From positions 2,346,001 through 2,410,000 of the forward strand of contig JAUIMM010000739.1 of the NCBI GenBank assembly GCA_031769625.1: a stretch of 64,000 nt of DNA, written 5' to 3'. Position numbers and translations under genes: made by a program. Within the stretch, counting starts at the first letter, position 1. Each line of letters starts with the position of its first letter. The DNA comes from Taudactylus pleione (lineage: Eukaryota > Chordata > Amphibia > Anura > Myobatrachidae). Positions 11,596-25,300 of the stretch are shown here, in pieces. The notes under the pieces were generated by a model, which was given only the letters and a program-made list of their open reading frames with translations, did not search any database and was not told the origin of the DNA.

Positions 11596-12025
11596 ACATC
11601 TCTGGCTGGCAGACTGTAGTAATTATACCTATGGCACATACCCCTGTACATCTCTGGCTGGCAGACTGTAGTTGTTATACCTATGGCACATACCCCTGTA
11701 CATACAGTATATACACATCCATGCACACATTCCCCTGTACATCTCTGGCTGGCAGACTGTAGTAATGATACCTGTGGCACATACCCCTGTACATCTCTGG
11801 CTGGCAGACTGTAGTAATTATACCTATGGCACATACCCCTATACATCTCTGGCTGGCAGACTGTAGTCATACCTGTGCCACATACCCCTGTACATCTCTG
11901 GCTGGCAGACTGTAGTCATTATACCTATGGCACATACCCCTGTACATCTCTGGCTGGCAGACTGTAGTAATTATACCCATGGCACATACCCCTGTACATC
12001 TCTGGCTGTAGTAATTATACCTGTG
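11596..12025. repeat. 52-bp minisatellite, left block, interleaved with the 39-bp array
   Basis: A 52-bp unit containing ATCTCTGGCTGGCAGACTGT and ACCTATGGCACATACCCC. One full 39-bp-type unit lies among these copies at about 11690-11735. Both unit types share ACATACCCCTGTACAT, which looks like the joint from which the second array grew. Confidence 0.93.
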
Positions 12026-12546
12026 GCCATAGGCAAACGCAGGGGGGGTTTCCATCTGCCTGGAAACCCCCCTCCCCAGCCCACACCATGACCACAATAG
12101 AAATAATAATATAATAGATTGTTACTAGTGCTGCATGTTCTTCTCAGTATCACAAATGAAATAATTAGCTTCACCTGTGGATCTTTTAATATGTATCAGC
12201 CAGTAATAAATAACCTGTGCACCAACTAGAAGATCTGGAAAACATGCACTGTTAGAAATGCAATGCTATAGAGCCCAATGTGTACATATACAGTATGTCC
12301 AGGGCAGTTCTAGGATCTTCTGCTGCTCCTCCAGGCTCCCGGACTTGCTCCAATAGTCTGGAATGGTGCCCACATCTAATATAGATACATTCAGCTCAGG
12401 CAGGATGGCCCTACTGCCGCATATAGTGTCTTACTGCGATCACTGGTCCTGTATATGCTGGAATTAATACACACATTACACTATGTATGACGCTTATTAA
12501 AGCTGGTTAAGTACTAATTCTGCCCTCTTCATTGACAGGCCGCACT
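12026..12546. other. Non-tandem interruption of the 52-bp array, probable transposon remnant
   Basis: About 520 bp unlike the array on either side. It opens with CATAGGCAAACGCAG followed by a perfect 12-bp hairpin at 12043-12072. Further in, GGAAAACATGCACTGTTAG at about 12238 is shared with intron 12 at about 62366, so part of it is an interspersed repeat. I found no clean target duplication; about 16 bp of array unit is missing across the break. Confidence 0.6.
12043..12072. repeat. Perfect 12-bp inverted repeat with 6-nt loop
   Basis: GGGGGGTTTCCA at 12043-12054 pairs with TGGAAACCCCCC at 12061-12072 across the loop TCTGCC. It sits at the start of the interruption of the 52-bp array and resembles the terminal hairpin of a small transposable element. 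Confidence 0.8.
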
Positions 12547-15136
12547 CTCTGGCTGGCAGACTGTAGTCATTATACCTGTGGCACATACCCCTGTACATCT
12601 CTGGCTGGCAGACTGTAGTCATTATACCTGTGGCACATACCCCTGTACATCTCTGGCTGGCAGACTGTAGTCATTATACCTATGGCACATACCCCTCTAC
12701 ATCTCTGGCTGGCAGACTGTAATCATTATACCTATGGCACATACCCCTGTACATCTCTGGCTGGCAGACTGTAATCATTATACCTGTGGCACATACCCCT
12801 GTACATCTCTGGCTGGCAGACTGTAGTAATGATACCTATGGCACATACCCCTGTACATCTCTGGCTGGCAGACTGTAGTCATTATACCTATGGCACATAC
12901 CGCTGTACATCTCTGGCTGGCAGACTGTAGTCATTATACCTATGGCACATACCCCTGTACATCTCTGGCTGGCAGACTGTAGTAATTATACCTGTGGCAC
13001 ATACCCCTGTACATCTCTGGCTGGCAGACTGTAGTAATTATACCTATGGCACATACCCCTATACATCTCTGGCTGGCAGACTGTAGTCATTGTACCTGTG
13101 GCACATACCCCTGTACATCTCTGGCTGGCAGACTGTAGTAATGATACCTATGGCACATACCCCTGTACATCTCTGGCTGGCAGACTGTAGTCATTATACC
13201 TATGGCACATACCCCTGTACATCTCTGGCTGGCAGACTGTAGTAATTATACCTATGGCACATACCTCTATACATCTCTGGCTGGCAGACTGTAGTAATTA
13301 TACCTATGGCACATACCCCTATACATCTCTGGCTGGCAGACTGTAGTCATACCTGTGCCACATACCCCTGTACATCTCTGGCTGGCAGACTGTAGTCATT
13401 ATACCTGTGGCACATACCCCTGTACATCTCTGGCTGGCAGACTGTAGTAATTATACCTATGGCACATACCTCTATACATCTCTGGCTGGCAGACTGTAGT
13501 CATTGTACCTATGGCACATACCCCTGTACATCTCTGGCTGGCAGACTGTAGTAATTATACCTATGGCACATACCCCTGTACATCTCTGGGTGGCAGACTG
13601 TAGTAATGATACCTATGGCACATACCCCTGTACATCTCTGGCTGGCAGACTGTAGTCATTATACCTGTGGCACATACCCCTGTACATCTCTGGCTGGCAG
13701 ACTGTAGTCATTATACCTGTGGCACATACCCCTGTACATCTCTGGCTGGCAGACTGTAGTCATTATACCTATGGCACATACCCCTGTACATCTCTGGGTG
13801 GCAGACTGTAGTAATGATACCTATGGCACATACCCCTGTACATCTCTGGCTGGCAGACTGTAGTCATTATACCTATGGCACATACCCCTCTACATCTCTG
13901 GCTGGCAGACTGTAATCATTATACCTATGGCACATACCCCTGTACATCTCTGGCTGGCAGACTGTAATCATTATACCTGTGGCACATACCCCTGTACATC
14001 TCTGGCTGGCAGACTGTAGTAATGATACCTATGGCACATACCCCTGTACATCTCTGGCTGGCAGACTGTAGTCATTATACCTATGGCACATACCCCTGTA
14101 CATCTCTGGCTGGCAGACTGTAGTCATTATACCTATGGCACATACCCCTGTACATCTCTGGCTGGCAGACTGTAGTAATTATACCTGTGGCACATACCCC
14201 TGTACATCTCTGGCTGGCAGACTGTAGTAATTATACCTATGGCACATACCCCTGTACATCTCTGGCTGGCAGACTGTAGTAATTATACCTATGGCACATA
14301 CCCCTGTACATCTCTGGCTGGCAGACTGTAGTAATTATACCTATGGCACATACCCCTATACATCTCTGGCTGGCAGACTGTAGTCATTGTACCTGTGGCA
14401 CATACCCCTGTACATCTCTGGCTGGCAGACTGTAGTAATGATACCTATGGCACATACCCCTGTACATCTCTGGCTGGCAGACTGTAGTCATTATACCTAT
14501 GGCACATACCCCTGTACATCTCTGGCTGGCAGACTGTAGTAATTATACCTATGGCACATACCTCTATACATCTCTGGCTGGCAGACTGTAGTAATTATAC
14601 CTATGGCACATACCCCTATACATCTCTGGCTGGCAGACTGTAGTCATACCTGTGCCACATACCCCTGTACATCTCTGGCTGGCAGACTGTAGTCATTATA
14701 CCTGTGGCACATACCCCTGTACATCTCTGGCTGGCAGACTGTAGTAATTATACCTATGGCACATACCTCTATACATCTCTGGCTGGCAGACTGTAGTCAT
14801 TGTACCTATGGCACATACCCCTGTACATCTCTGGCTGGCAGACTGTAGTAATGATACCTATGGCACATACCCCTGTACATCTCTGGCTGGCAGACTGTAG
14901 TCATTATACCTATGGCACATACCCCTGTACGTCTCTGGCTGGCAGACTGTAGTAATGATACCTATGGCACATACCCCTGTACATCTCTGGCTGGCAGACT
15001 GTAGTAATGATACCTATGGCACATACCCCTGTACATCTCTGGCTGGCAGACTGTAGTAATGATACCTATGGCACATACCCCTGTACATCTCTGGCTGGCA
15101 GACTGTAGTAATGATACCTATGGCACATACCCCTGT
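12547..15136. repeat. 52-bp minisatellite, main block, about 50 copies
   Basis: Same unit as at 11596-12025. Variants include TAGTCATT/TAGTAATT, TGTGGC/TATGGC and CTCTAC/CTGTAC. A short unit (AGTCATACCTGTGCCACA) occurs at about 11865, 13345 and 14642, and the CCCCTCTACATC variant at about 12692 and 13884. These repeats of rare variants show duplications of more than 1 kb inside the array. The last unit decays at about 15136. Confidence 0.96.
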
Positions 15137-16255
15137 ATATTTCTGTTCTGCAGCTGCGATTTGTGGCTTTACCTGGTCTTATGAATATTACTTACTTCTA
15201 TAGCACCAGCATAATACATGGCACTATGGTTCCTAAGCAGGGCACTCAGCTGGCACATGTGCCAGGCTTACATACTGTAGCTGGCTGGCAGGAATGGTCT
15301 ATACCTGTAGGTAATGCGGTATTGTTGGATTTAGCAGGAACCCCCCCACCACCGCATGCCAGGAACCGCTGACTGTCACACGACCAGTCGTATAACACAT
15401 AGGGGTCTAGTTACTAAGCAGTGTTAGGAGACAGAGTGAAAAGTGATAAGAAAGTGCCAGCCAATCAGCTCCCAACTGTCATTTTTCAAACACAGCCTGT
15501 GAGATGGCAGTTGGGAGCTGATTGGCTGGGACCTTATCTCTTATCACTCTGTCTCCTAACACTGCTTAGTAACTAGACCCCTCAGTGATGCTGAAGTCAG
15601 TATTTCTGTATAGCACATTATCAGTTATGTTATATGGGAGGCGTTTCCTGGTGCCCTGTAGTAAGTGTGCATGCCTGTGATCGCCTCGGTAAGGGACTCA
15701 GCGTATGCGTTACAGGGCTGCCATACTGAGTACTCTTCCCGTTGGCGCAGTATATCTTGCATATATTTACGTTTGGCATTACGCCTGCTTGTATTTGGGG
15801 GAGGGGGACACGTGTAGAATGGGGTTGGATGGGGTGCTGTGTTTATGCAGGACCTGGACATGAGGCGGATGGACGCCTGAGAGCGCCCCAGTATTTGCGG
15901 TTTCTAAGGGGCAGGTGCAAATGGCGGCGGATGATGATGATCGCTGGCACTAACAAACTGCTTCGTGATAGGCCGTTTGCGAACGCCGCGCTGACTGCTC
16001 CTTGGTCCTTTGGTCGGCAGAGATTCCGCCTTTCTGAGTGTTTAAGTGATTTCTTTTTAGTTATTGTTTGCGAACGCAAGACGGGGCGATGTTCCTGCTG
16101 TATCCGGGCAGTGTTTGCACTTTAATTCATCCCTAATAGCAAATGCATTTTTTGCTTGTTAACATGGGTGAAAGGGACATACGTGTCTTTGACATGTACC
16201 TGGCTTAATTCAGACGCATATTGTGCTGTTGGCAGCTGAAAAACATCTCAAGCTC
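15137..16255. other. Unique island in intron 1 with a MITE, no exon seen
   Basis: About 1.1 kb between the 52-bp and 41-bp arrays. It holds the foldback element at 15401-15582 and a moderately CpG-containing stretch at about 15840-16100. Short reading frames here (up to 127 codons) show no family resemblance and no paired splice sites of correct phase. I looked for the canonical GRAMD1B N-terminal exon sequence and did not see it. Confidence 0.5.
15401..15582 (+). mobile_element. Foldback MITE with long near-perfect inverted arms, copy 2
   Basis: The outer 41 bp of each arm (GGGGTCTAGTTACTAAGCAG onward) match as reverse complements almost exactly. The inner arms repeat this with GCCAGCCAATCAGCTCCCAACTG-type sequence (17 core bases CCAGCCAATCAGCTCCC). 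The short centre has ATTTTTCAAACACAGCCTGTG. No coding capacity, so non-autonomous. No convincing target duplication at the edges. Same family as 5672-5790 in the opposite direction. Confidence 0.8.
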
Positions 16256-18045
16256 TTCACATGTGGAATCACACTATGGCGTGTGATTCCAGGCTGCATA
16301 TGTGTAATAATACACTATAGCGTGTGATTCCAGGCTCCACATGTGTGATAATACACTATTGCGTGTGATTCCCGGCTCCACATGTGTGATAATACACTAT
16401 GGCATGTGATTCCAGGCTCCACATGTGTGATAATACACTATGGCGTGTGACTCCAGGCTGCACATGTGTTATAATACACTATGGCGTGTGACTCCAGGCT
16501 CCACATGTGTGATAATACACTATGGCGTGTGACTCCAGGCTCCACATGTGTGATAATACACTATGGCGTGTGACTCCAGGCTCCACATGTGTGATAATAC
16601 ACTATGGCGTGTGACTCCAGGCTCCACATGTGTGATAATACACTATGGCGTGTGACTCCAGGCTCCACATGTGTGATAATACACTATGGCGTGTGACTCC
16701 AGGCTTCACATGTGTCATAATACACTATGGCGTGTGACTCCAGGCTCCACATGTGTCATAATACACTATGGTGTGTGACTCCAAGCTCCACATGTGTGAT
16801 AATACACTATGGCGTGTGACTCCAGGCTTCACATGTGTTTAATACACTATGGCGTGTGACTCCAGGCTTCACATGTGTCATAATACACTATGGCGTGTGA
16901 CTCCAGGCTCCACATGTGTCATAATATACTATGGCGTGTGACTCCACTCCAGGCTACACATGTGTCATAATACACTATGGCGTGTGAGTCCACTCCAGGC
17001 TACACATGTGTGATAATACACTATGGCGTGTGACTCCAGGCTCCACATGTGTCATAATACACTATGGCGTGTGACTTCACTCCAGGCTCCACATGTGTGA
17101 TAATACACTATGGCGTGTGACTCCAGGCTCCACATGTGTCATAATACACTATGGCGTGTGACTCCACTCCAGGCTACACATGTGTGATAATACACTATGA
17201 CGTGTAACTCCACTCCAGGCCACACATGTGTGATAAAACACTATGGCCTATGACTCCAGGCTGCACATGTGTGATAATACACTATGGCGTGTGACTCCAC
17301 TCCACATGTGTGATAATACACTATGGCGTGTGACTCCACTCCACATGTGTGATAATATACTATGGCGTGTGACTCCAGGCTCCACATGTGTGATAATACA
17401 CTATGGCGTGTGACTCCAGGCTGCACTTGTGTGATAATACACTATGGCGTGTGACTCCAGGCTCCACATGTGTAATAATACACTATGGCGTGTGACTCCA
17501 GGCTCCACACGTGTGATAATACACTATAGCGTGTGACTCCAGGCTCCACATGTGTGACAATACACTATGGCGTGTGACTCCAGGCTCCACATGTGTGATA
17601 ATACACTATGGCGTGTGACTCCAGGCTCCACATGTGTAATAATACACTATGGCGTGTGACTCCAGGCTCCACACGTGTGATAATACACTATAGCGTGTGA
17701 CTCCAGGCTCCACATGTGTGATAATACACTATGGCGTGTGACTCCAGGCTCCACATGTGTGATAATACACTATGGCGTGTGACTCCAGGCTCCACATGTG
17801 TAATAATACACTATGGCGTGTGACTCCAGGCTCCACACGTGTGATAATACACTATAGCGTGTGACTCCAGGCTCCACATGTGTGATAATACACTATGGCG
17901 TGTGACTCCAGGCTCCACATGTGTGATAATACACTATGGCGTGTGACTCCAGGCTCCACATGTGTGATAATACACTATGGCGTGTGACTCCAGGCTCCAC
18001 ATGTGTGATAATACACTATGGCGTGTGACTCCAGGCTCCACATGT
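16256..18045. repeat. 41-bp minisatellite array, about 43 copies
   Basis: Unit contains CCACATGTGTGATAATACAC and TATGGCGTGTGACTCCAGGC. The first units are the most diverged (ATTCCAGG for ACTCCAGG) and the right part is the most uniform. Some units have an extra ACTCC. A block with the TAATAATAC and CACACGTGTG variants is repeated at about 17470, 17640 and 17810, so groups of about four units were copied together. Confidence 0.96.
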
Positions 18046-18090
18046 CTAAGTTACTTACATATAATTGGAGCATTTTATTACTGGTTACAT

Positions 18091-18439
18091 GTAATGCTGG
18101 GCATACACTATACAATGAATTATACTCTGTATGCGACAGACTGATCCTAAAATATCGTTCGGTCGGGCTTTCCAGATCGTCCAGCATGTCCGTCCAACGC
18201 AATATTTTGTAAGTTAAAATTGGCCGCATTGGGCAAAGTATGCGCTGGCGTGGCCGACCGACGGACATTTCCCCTGTTCCTTCACAGGGGAGGAATGGGC
18301 GTATGTCTCCTAACCAGGGGAGGTGCACAGATTTCGGGTGCCATACACTGTGAGATATCTAACAGTGTATGCCCGTGATGTCTGCAGGCTGGCAGATAAA
18401 ATGTCTGTGGGTCTGATGCCAGTGTATGCCCAGCATTAC
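18091..18439. mobile_element. Short DNA-transposon-like element with 19-bp terminal inverted repeats
   Basis: GTAATGCTGGGCATACACT at the left end matches the reverse complement of AGTGTATGCCCAGCATTAC at the right end, 19 of 19. TTACAT flanks both sides (18085-18090 and 18440-18445), as expected for a target duplication of about 6 bp. An internal hairpin CATACACTGT/ACAGTGTATG lies at about 18342-18371. At 349 bp with no transposase it is non-autonomous. The TGGGCATACAC-type end suggests the hAT group, but the duplication I see is 6 rather than 8 bp, so the superfamily is uncertain. Confidence 0.75.
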
Positions 18440-18788
18440 TTACATCTGACACCGCCCTACACAAAGAATCACAGCTAGCTCTGCACATGAATCCGGCATG
18501 ATACATTGGCCAGTGTTCCAGGGAACTGACGATCTTCCCAATCCTCACAGTGATAGATGGTAGCCTACCACGACATTCTATGTAAAGATCGCAGCGTGCG
18601 GCTGTGTTCACTCTGCGTGAGTCATGTGTGGTTGGATCTGGAGAGTCAGCTCAGCAGGTATTCACTGCAAGACCAGATATAGCAATGCAGCACAGCGTTA
18701 CCATTCCTAGTGACTGGGCTCCACTAACTCACTAAACCATTATCAGAAGGGACAACGCAACGCAAGCATCATTAGAACAGAATCTTAC

Positions 18789-18951
18789 ATAAAGTAGGAC
18801 ACTTGTTATAAAGTGCAGCTACTGCATGTACAGCGGCGGCAGCCATTTTGATGTCACTACTTCCAAGTGAAATGGTAGGCTGCTTTGTCACGCGTATTTG
18901 CTAAGCTCACAAAATGGCTGCCTCCACTTTGAGTAGGTGACTGGGCTACTT
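18789..18951. repeat. Imperfect foldback element
   Basis: TAAAGTAG at 18789-18796 is the reverse complement of CTACTTTA at 18944-18951. GGCAGCCATTTTG at 18838-18850 is the exact reverse complement of CAAAATGGCTGCC at 18910-18922. Together they form a broken stem. It may be a decayed MITE. Confidence 0.5.
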
Positions 18952-19360
18952 TAATGTACGTGGCTTATGACAGGTCCTCAACGGGGTTAAGGTACTTCTT
19001 AATTCTGCTACGTATTGTGAGAGATATAATCGTTAAAATGACCAGGCGACACAATGGGCGGAGAGGGAGAGAGAGAGCAGGCTTTGTGTTCTGTGTAACA
19101 GAGGTATAGGCAGCTTATCTAAGTGCCCACAGGCGTCATGGGCTCCAGGTATGTCTGGCATCGGGGATAGGAATGCAGACGGTCTGTATGCCAGGGTAAT
19201 GCTTAGCTCCCCTTCCAAATATACAGTATTCAGTTTATATCTGTAACCTGCCGCGCTCGATAATTATATATATATTATTATTATTATTATTATCCTGTAT
19301 TTATATGGTGCCACAAGGGGTTCACAGCACCTTACATAGCACATAAACAGAAGCCGTGCA

Positions 19361-22300
19361 AACATTGCAGAACATGGGGTACTAGCTATATAAACATTGC
19401 AGAACATGGGGTACTAGCTATATAAACATTGCAGAACATGGGGTACTAGTTATATAAACATTGCAGAACATGGGGTACTAGCTATATAAACATTGCAGAA
19501 CATGGGGTACTAGCTATATAAACATTGCTGAACATGGGGTACTAGCTATATACACATTGCTGAACATGGGGTACTAGCTATATAAACATTGCTGAACATG
19601 GGGTACTAGCTATATAAACATTGCTGAACATGGGGTACTAGCTATATAAACATTGCTGAACATGGGGTACTAGCTATATAAACATTGCTGAACATGGGGT
19701 ACTAGCTATATAAACATTGCAGAGCATGGGGTACTAGCTATATAAACATTGCAGAACATGGGGTACAAGCTATATAAACATTGCAGAACATGGGGTACTA
19801 GCTATATAAACATTGCTGAACATGGGGTACTAGCTATATAAACATTGCTGAACATGGGGTACTAGCTATATAAACATTGCTGAACATGGGGTACTAGCTA
19901 TATAAACATTGCAGAACATGGGGTACTAGCTATATAAACATTGCTGAACATGGGGTACTAGCTATATAAACATTGCAGAACATGGGGTACAAGCTATATA
20001 AACATTGCAGAACATGGGGTACTAGCTATATAAACATTGCTGAACATGGGGTACTAGCTATATAAACATTGCTGAACATGGGGTACTAGCTATATAAACA
20101 TTGCTGAACATGGGGTACTAGCTATATAAACATTGCTGAACATGGGGTACTAGCTATATAAACATTGCAGAACATGGGGTACTAGCTATATAAACATTGC
20201 AGAACATGGGGTACTAGCTATATAAACATTGCTGAACATGGGGTACTAGCTATATAAACATTGCTGAACATGGGGTACTAGCTATATAAACATTGCTGAA
20301 CATGGGGTACTAGCTATATAAACATTGCTGAACATGGGGTACTAGCTATATAAACATTGCAGAACATGGGGTACTAGCTATATAAACATTGCAGAACATG
20401 GGGTACAAGCTATATAAACATTGCAGAACATGGGGTACTAGCTATATAAACATTGCTGAACATGGGGTACTAGCTATATAAACATTGCTGAACATGGGGT
20501 ACTAGCTATATAAACATTGCTGAACATGGGGTACTAGCTATATAAACATTGCAGAACATGGGGTACTAGCTATATAAACATTGCTGAACATGGGGTACTA
20601 GCTATATAAACATTGCAGAACATGGGGTACAAGCTATATAAACATTGCAGAACATGGGGTACTAGCTATATAAACATTGCTGAACATGGGGTACTAGCTA
20701 TATAAACATTGCAGAACATGGGGTACTAGTTATATAAACATTGCTGAACATGGGGTACTAGCTATATAAACATTGCTGAACATGGGGTACTAGCTATATA
20801 AACATTGCAGAACATGGGGTACTAGCTATATAAACATTGCTGAACATGGGGTACTAGCTATATAAACATTGCAGAACATGGGGTACAAGCTATATAAACA
20901 TTGCTGAACATGGGGTACTAGCTATATAAACATTGCTGAACATGGGGTACTAGCTATATAAACATTGCAGAACATGGGGTACTAGCTATATAAACATTGC
21001 TGAACATGGGGTACTAGCTATATAAACATTGCAGAACATGGGCTACAAGCTATATAAACATTGCTGAACATGGGGTACTAGCTATATAAACATTGCACAA
21101 CATGGGGTACAAGCTATATAAACATTGCTGAACATGGGGTACTAGCTATATAAACATTGCTGAACATGGGGTACTAGTTATATAAACATTGCAGAACATG
21201 GGGTACTAGCTATATAAACATTGCTGAACATGGGGTACTAGCTATATAAACATTGCTGAACATGGGGTACTAGCTATATAAACATTGCTGAACATGGGGT
21301 ACAAGCTATATAAACATTGCAGAACATGGGGTACTAGTTATATAAACATTGCAGAACATGGGGTACTAGCTATATAAACATTGCAGAACATGGGGTACTA
21401 GCTATATAAACATTGCAGAACATGGGGTACTAGCTATATAAACATTGCTGAACATGGGGTACTAGCTATATAAACATTGCTGAACATGGGGTACTAGCTA
21501 TATACACATTGCAGAACATGGGGTACAAGCTATATAAACATTGCAGAACATGGGGTACTAGCTATATAAACATTGCTGAACATGGGGTACAAGCTATATA
21601 AACATTGCAGAACATGGGGTACTAGCTATATAAACATTGCTGAACATGGGGTACTAGCTATATACACATTGCAGAACATGGGGTACTAGCTATATAAACA
21701 TTGCAGAACATGGGGTACTAGTTATATAAACATTGCAGAACATGGGGTACTAGCTATATAAACATTGCAGAACATGGGGTACTAGCTATATAAACATTGC
21801 AGAACATGGGGTACTAGCTATATAAACATTGCTGAACATGGGGTACTAGCTATATACACATTGCAGAACATGGGGTACTAGCTATATAAACATTGCAGAA
21901 CATGGGGTACTAGTTATATAAACATTGCAGAACATGGGGTACAAGCTATATAAACATTGCTGAACATGGGGTACTAGCTATATAAACATTGCTGAACATG
22001 GGGTACTAGCTATATAAACATTGCAGAACATGGGGTACTAGCTATATACACATTGCAGAACATGGGGTACAAGCTATATAAACATTGCTGAACATGGGGT
22101 ACTAGCTATATAAACATTGCTGAACATGGGGTACTAGCTATATAAACATTGCTGAACATGGGGTACTAGCTATATAAACATTGCTGAACATGGGGTACTA
22201 GCTATATACACATTGCAGAACATGGGGTACTAGCTATATAAACATTGCTGAACATGGGGTACTAGCTATATACACATTGCAGAACATGGGGTACAAGCTA

Positions 22301-25300
22301 TATAAACATTGCAGAACATGGGGTACTAGCTATATAAACATTGCTGAACATGGGGTACTAGCTATATAAACATTGCTGAACATGGGGTACTAGCTATATA
22401 AACATTGCTGAACATGGGGTACTAGCTATATAAACATTGCTGAACATGGGGTACTAGCTATATAAACATTGCTGAACATGGGGTACTAGCTATATAAACA
22501 TTGCTGAACATGGGGTACTAGCTATATACACATTGCAGAACATGGGGTACAAGCTATATAAACATTGCAGAACATGGGGTACTAGCTATATAAACATTGC
22601 TGAACATGGGGTACTAGCTATATAAACATTGCTGAACATGGGGTACTAGCTATATAAACATTGCTGAACATGGGGTACTAGCTATATAAACATTGCAGAA
22701 CATGGGGTACTAGCTATATAAACATTGCTGAACATGGGGTACTAGCTATATAAACATTGCTGAACATGGGGTACAAGCTATATACACATTGCAGAACATG
22801 GGGTACTAGCTATATAAACATTGCTGAACATGGGGTACTAGCTATATAAACATTGCTGAACATGGGGTACTAGCTATATAAACATTGCTGAACATGGGGT
22901 ACTAGCTATATAAACATTGCAGAACATGGGGTACAAGCTATATAAACATTGCAGAACATGGGGTACTAGCTATATAAACATTGCTGAACATGGGGTACTA
23001 GCTATATACACATTGCAGAACATGGGGTACTAGCTATATAAACATTGCAGAACATGGGGTACTAGTTATATAAACATTGCAGAACATGGGGTACTAGCTA
23101 TATAAACATTGCAGAACATGGGGTACTAGCTATATAAACATTGCTGAACATGGGGTACTAGCTATATAAACATTGCTGAACATGGGGTACTAGCTATATA
23201 CACATTGCAGAACATGGGGTACAAGCTATATAAACATTGCAGAACATGGGGTACTAGCTATATAAACATTGCTGAACATGGGGTACAAGCTATATAAACA
23301 TTGCAGAACATGGGGTACTAGCTATATAAACATTGCTGAACATGGGGTACTAGCTATATACACATTGCAGAACATGGGGTACTAGCTATATAAACATTGC
23401 AGAACATGGGGTACTAGTTATATAAACATTGCAGAACATGGGGTACTAGCTATATAAACATTGCAGAACATGGGGTACTAGCTATATAAACATTGCAGAA
23501 CATGGGGTACTAGCTATATAAACATTGCTGAACATGGGGTACTAGCTATATACACATTGCAGAACATGGGGTACTAGCTATATAAACATTGCAGAACATG
23601 GGGTACTAGTTATATAAACATTGCAGAACATGGGGTACAAGCTATATAAACATTGCTGAACATGGGGTACTAGCTATATAAACATTGCTGAACATGGGGT
23701 ACTAGCTATATAAACATTGCTGAACATGGGGTACTAGCTATATACACATTGCAGAACATGGGGTACAAGCTATATAAACATTGCAGAACATGGGGTACTA
23801 GCTATATAAACATTGCTGAACATGGGGTACAAGCTATATAAACATTGCAGAACATGGGGTACTAGCTATATAAACATTGCAGAACATGGGGTACTAGCTA
23901 TATACACATTGCTGAACATGGGGTACTAGCTATATACACATTGCAGAACATGGGGTACTAGCTATATAAACATTGCAGAACATGGGGTACTAGTTATATA
24001 AACATTGCAGAACATGGGGTACAAGCTATATAAACATTGCTGAACATGGGGTACTAGCTATATACACATTGCAGAACAAGGGGTACTAGCTATATACACA
24101 TTGCAGAACATGGGGTACAAGCTATATAAACATTGCTGAACATGGGGTACTAGCTATATAAACATTGCAGAACAAGGGGTACAAGCTATATAAACATTGC
24201 TGAACATGGGGTACAAGCTATATAAACATTGCTGAACATGGGGTACTAGCTATATACACATTGCAGAACATGGGGTACTAGCTATATACACATTGCAGAA
24301 CATGGGGTACTAGCTATATAAACATTGCTGAACATGGGGTACTAGCTATATACACATTGCAGAACATGGGGTACAAGCTATATAAACATTGCAGAACATG
24401 GGGTACTAGCTATATAAACATTGCTGAACATGGGGTACAAGCTATATAAACATTGCAGAGCATGGGGTACTAGTTATATAAACATTGCTGAACATGGGGT
24501 ACTAGCTATATAAACATTGCACAACATGGGGTACTAGCTGTATAAACATTGCACAACATGGGGTACTAGCTATATAAACATTGCTGAACATGGGGTACAA
24601 GCTATATAAACATTGCAGAGCATGGGGTACTAGTTATATAAACATTGCTGAACATGGGGTACTAGCTGTATAAACATTGCACAACATGGGGTACTAGCTG
24701 TATAAACATTGCAGAACATGGGGTACAAGCTATATAAACATTGCTGAACATGGGGTACTAGCTATATAAACATTGCAGAACATGGGGTACTAGCTATATA
24801 AACATTGCAGAACATGGGGTACTAGCTATATAAACATTGCAGAACATGGGGTACTAGCTATATAAACATTGCAGAACATGGGGTACTAGCTATATAAACA
24901 TTGCTGAACATGGGGTACTAGTTATATAAACATTGCTGAACATGGGGTACTAGCTATATAAACATTGCTGAACATGGGGTACTAGCTATATAAACATTGC
25001 AGAACATGGGGTACTAGCTATATAAACATTGCAGAACATGGGGTACAAGCTGTATAAACATTGCACAACATGGGGTACTAGCTATATAAACATTGCAGAA
25101 CATGGGGTACAAGCTATATAAACATTGCAGAACATGGGGTACTAGCTATATAAACATTGCAGAACATGGGGTACTAGCTATATAAACATTGCAGAACATG
25201 GGGTACTAGCTATATAAACATTGCAGAACATGGGGTACTAGCTATATAAACATTGCAGAACATGGGGTACAAGCTATATAAACATTGCAGAACATGGGGT

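Larger units (their letters stand above)
18046..19360. other. Unique island in intron 1 with two inverted-repeat elements
   Basis: About 1.3 kb between the 41-bp and 32-bp arrays. It contains the element at 18091-18439, a weaker foldback at about 18789-18951, a GA-rich patch at about 19062-19080, and at 19264-19345 a TAT-rich microsatellite followed by TTTATATGGTGCCACAAGG, which resembles an interspersed repeat. No exon was recognised. Confidence 0.5.

Noticed and set aside
8770..11762. Frames of 880-950 codons rich in Thr, His, Pro and Tyr, continuing from exon 1
   Set aside because: Only the first 68 codons from 8824 look like protein. After the GTGAGT at 9028 the frame is CA-repeat, open in other frames and on the other strand as well.
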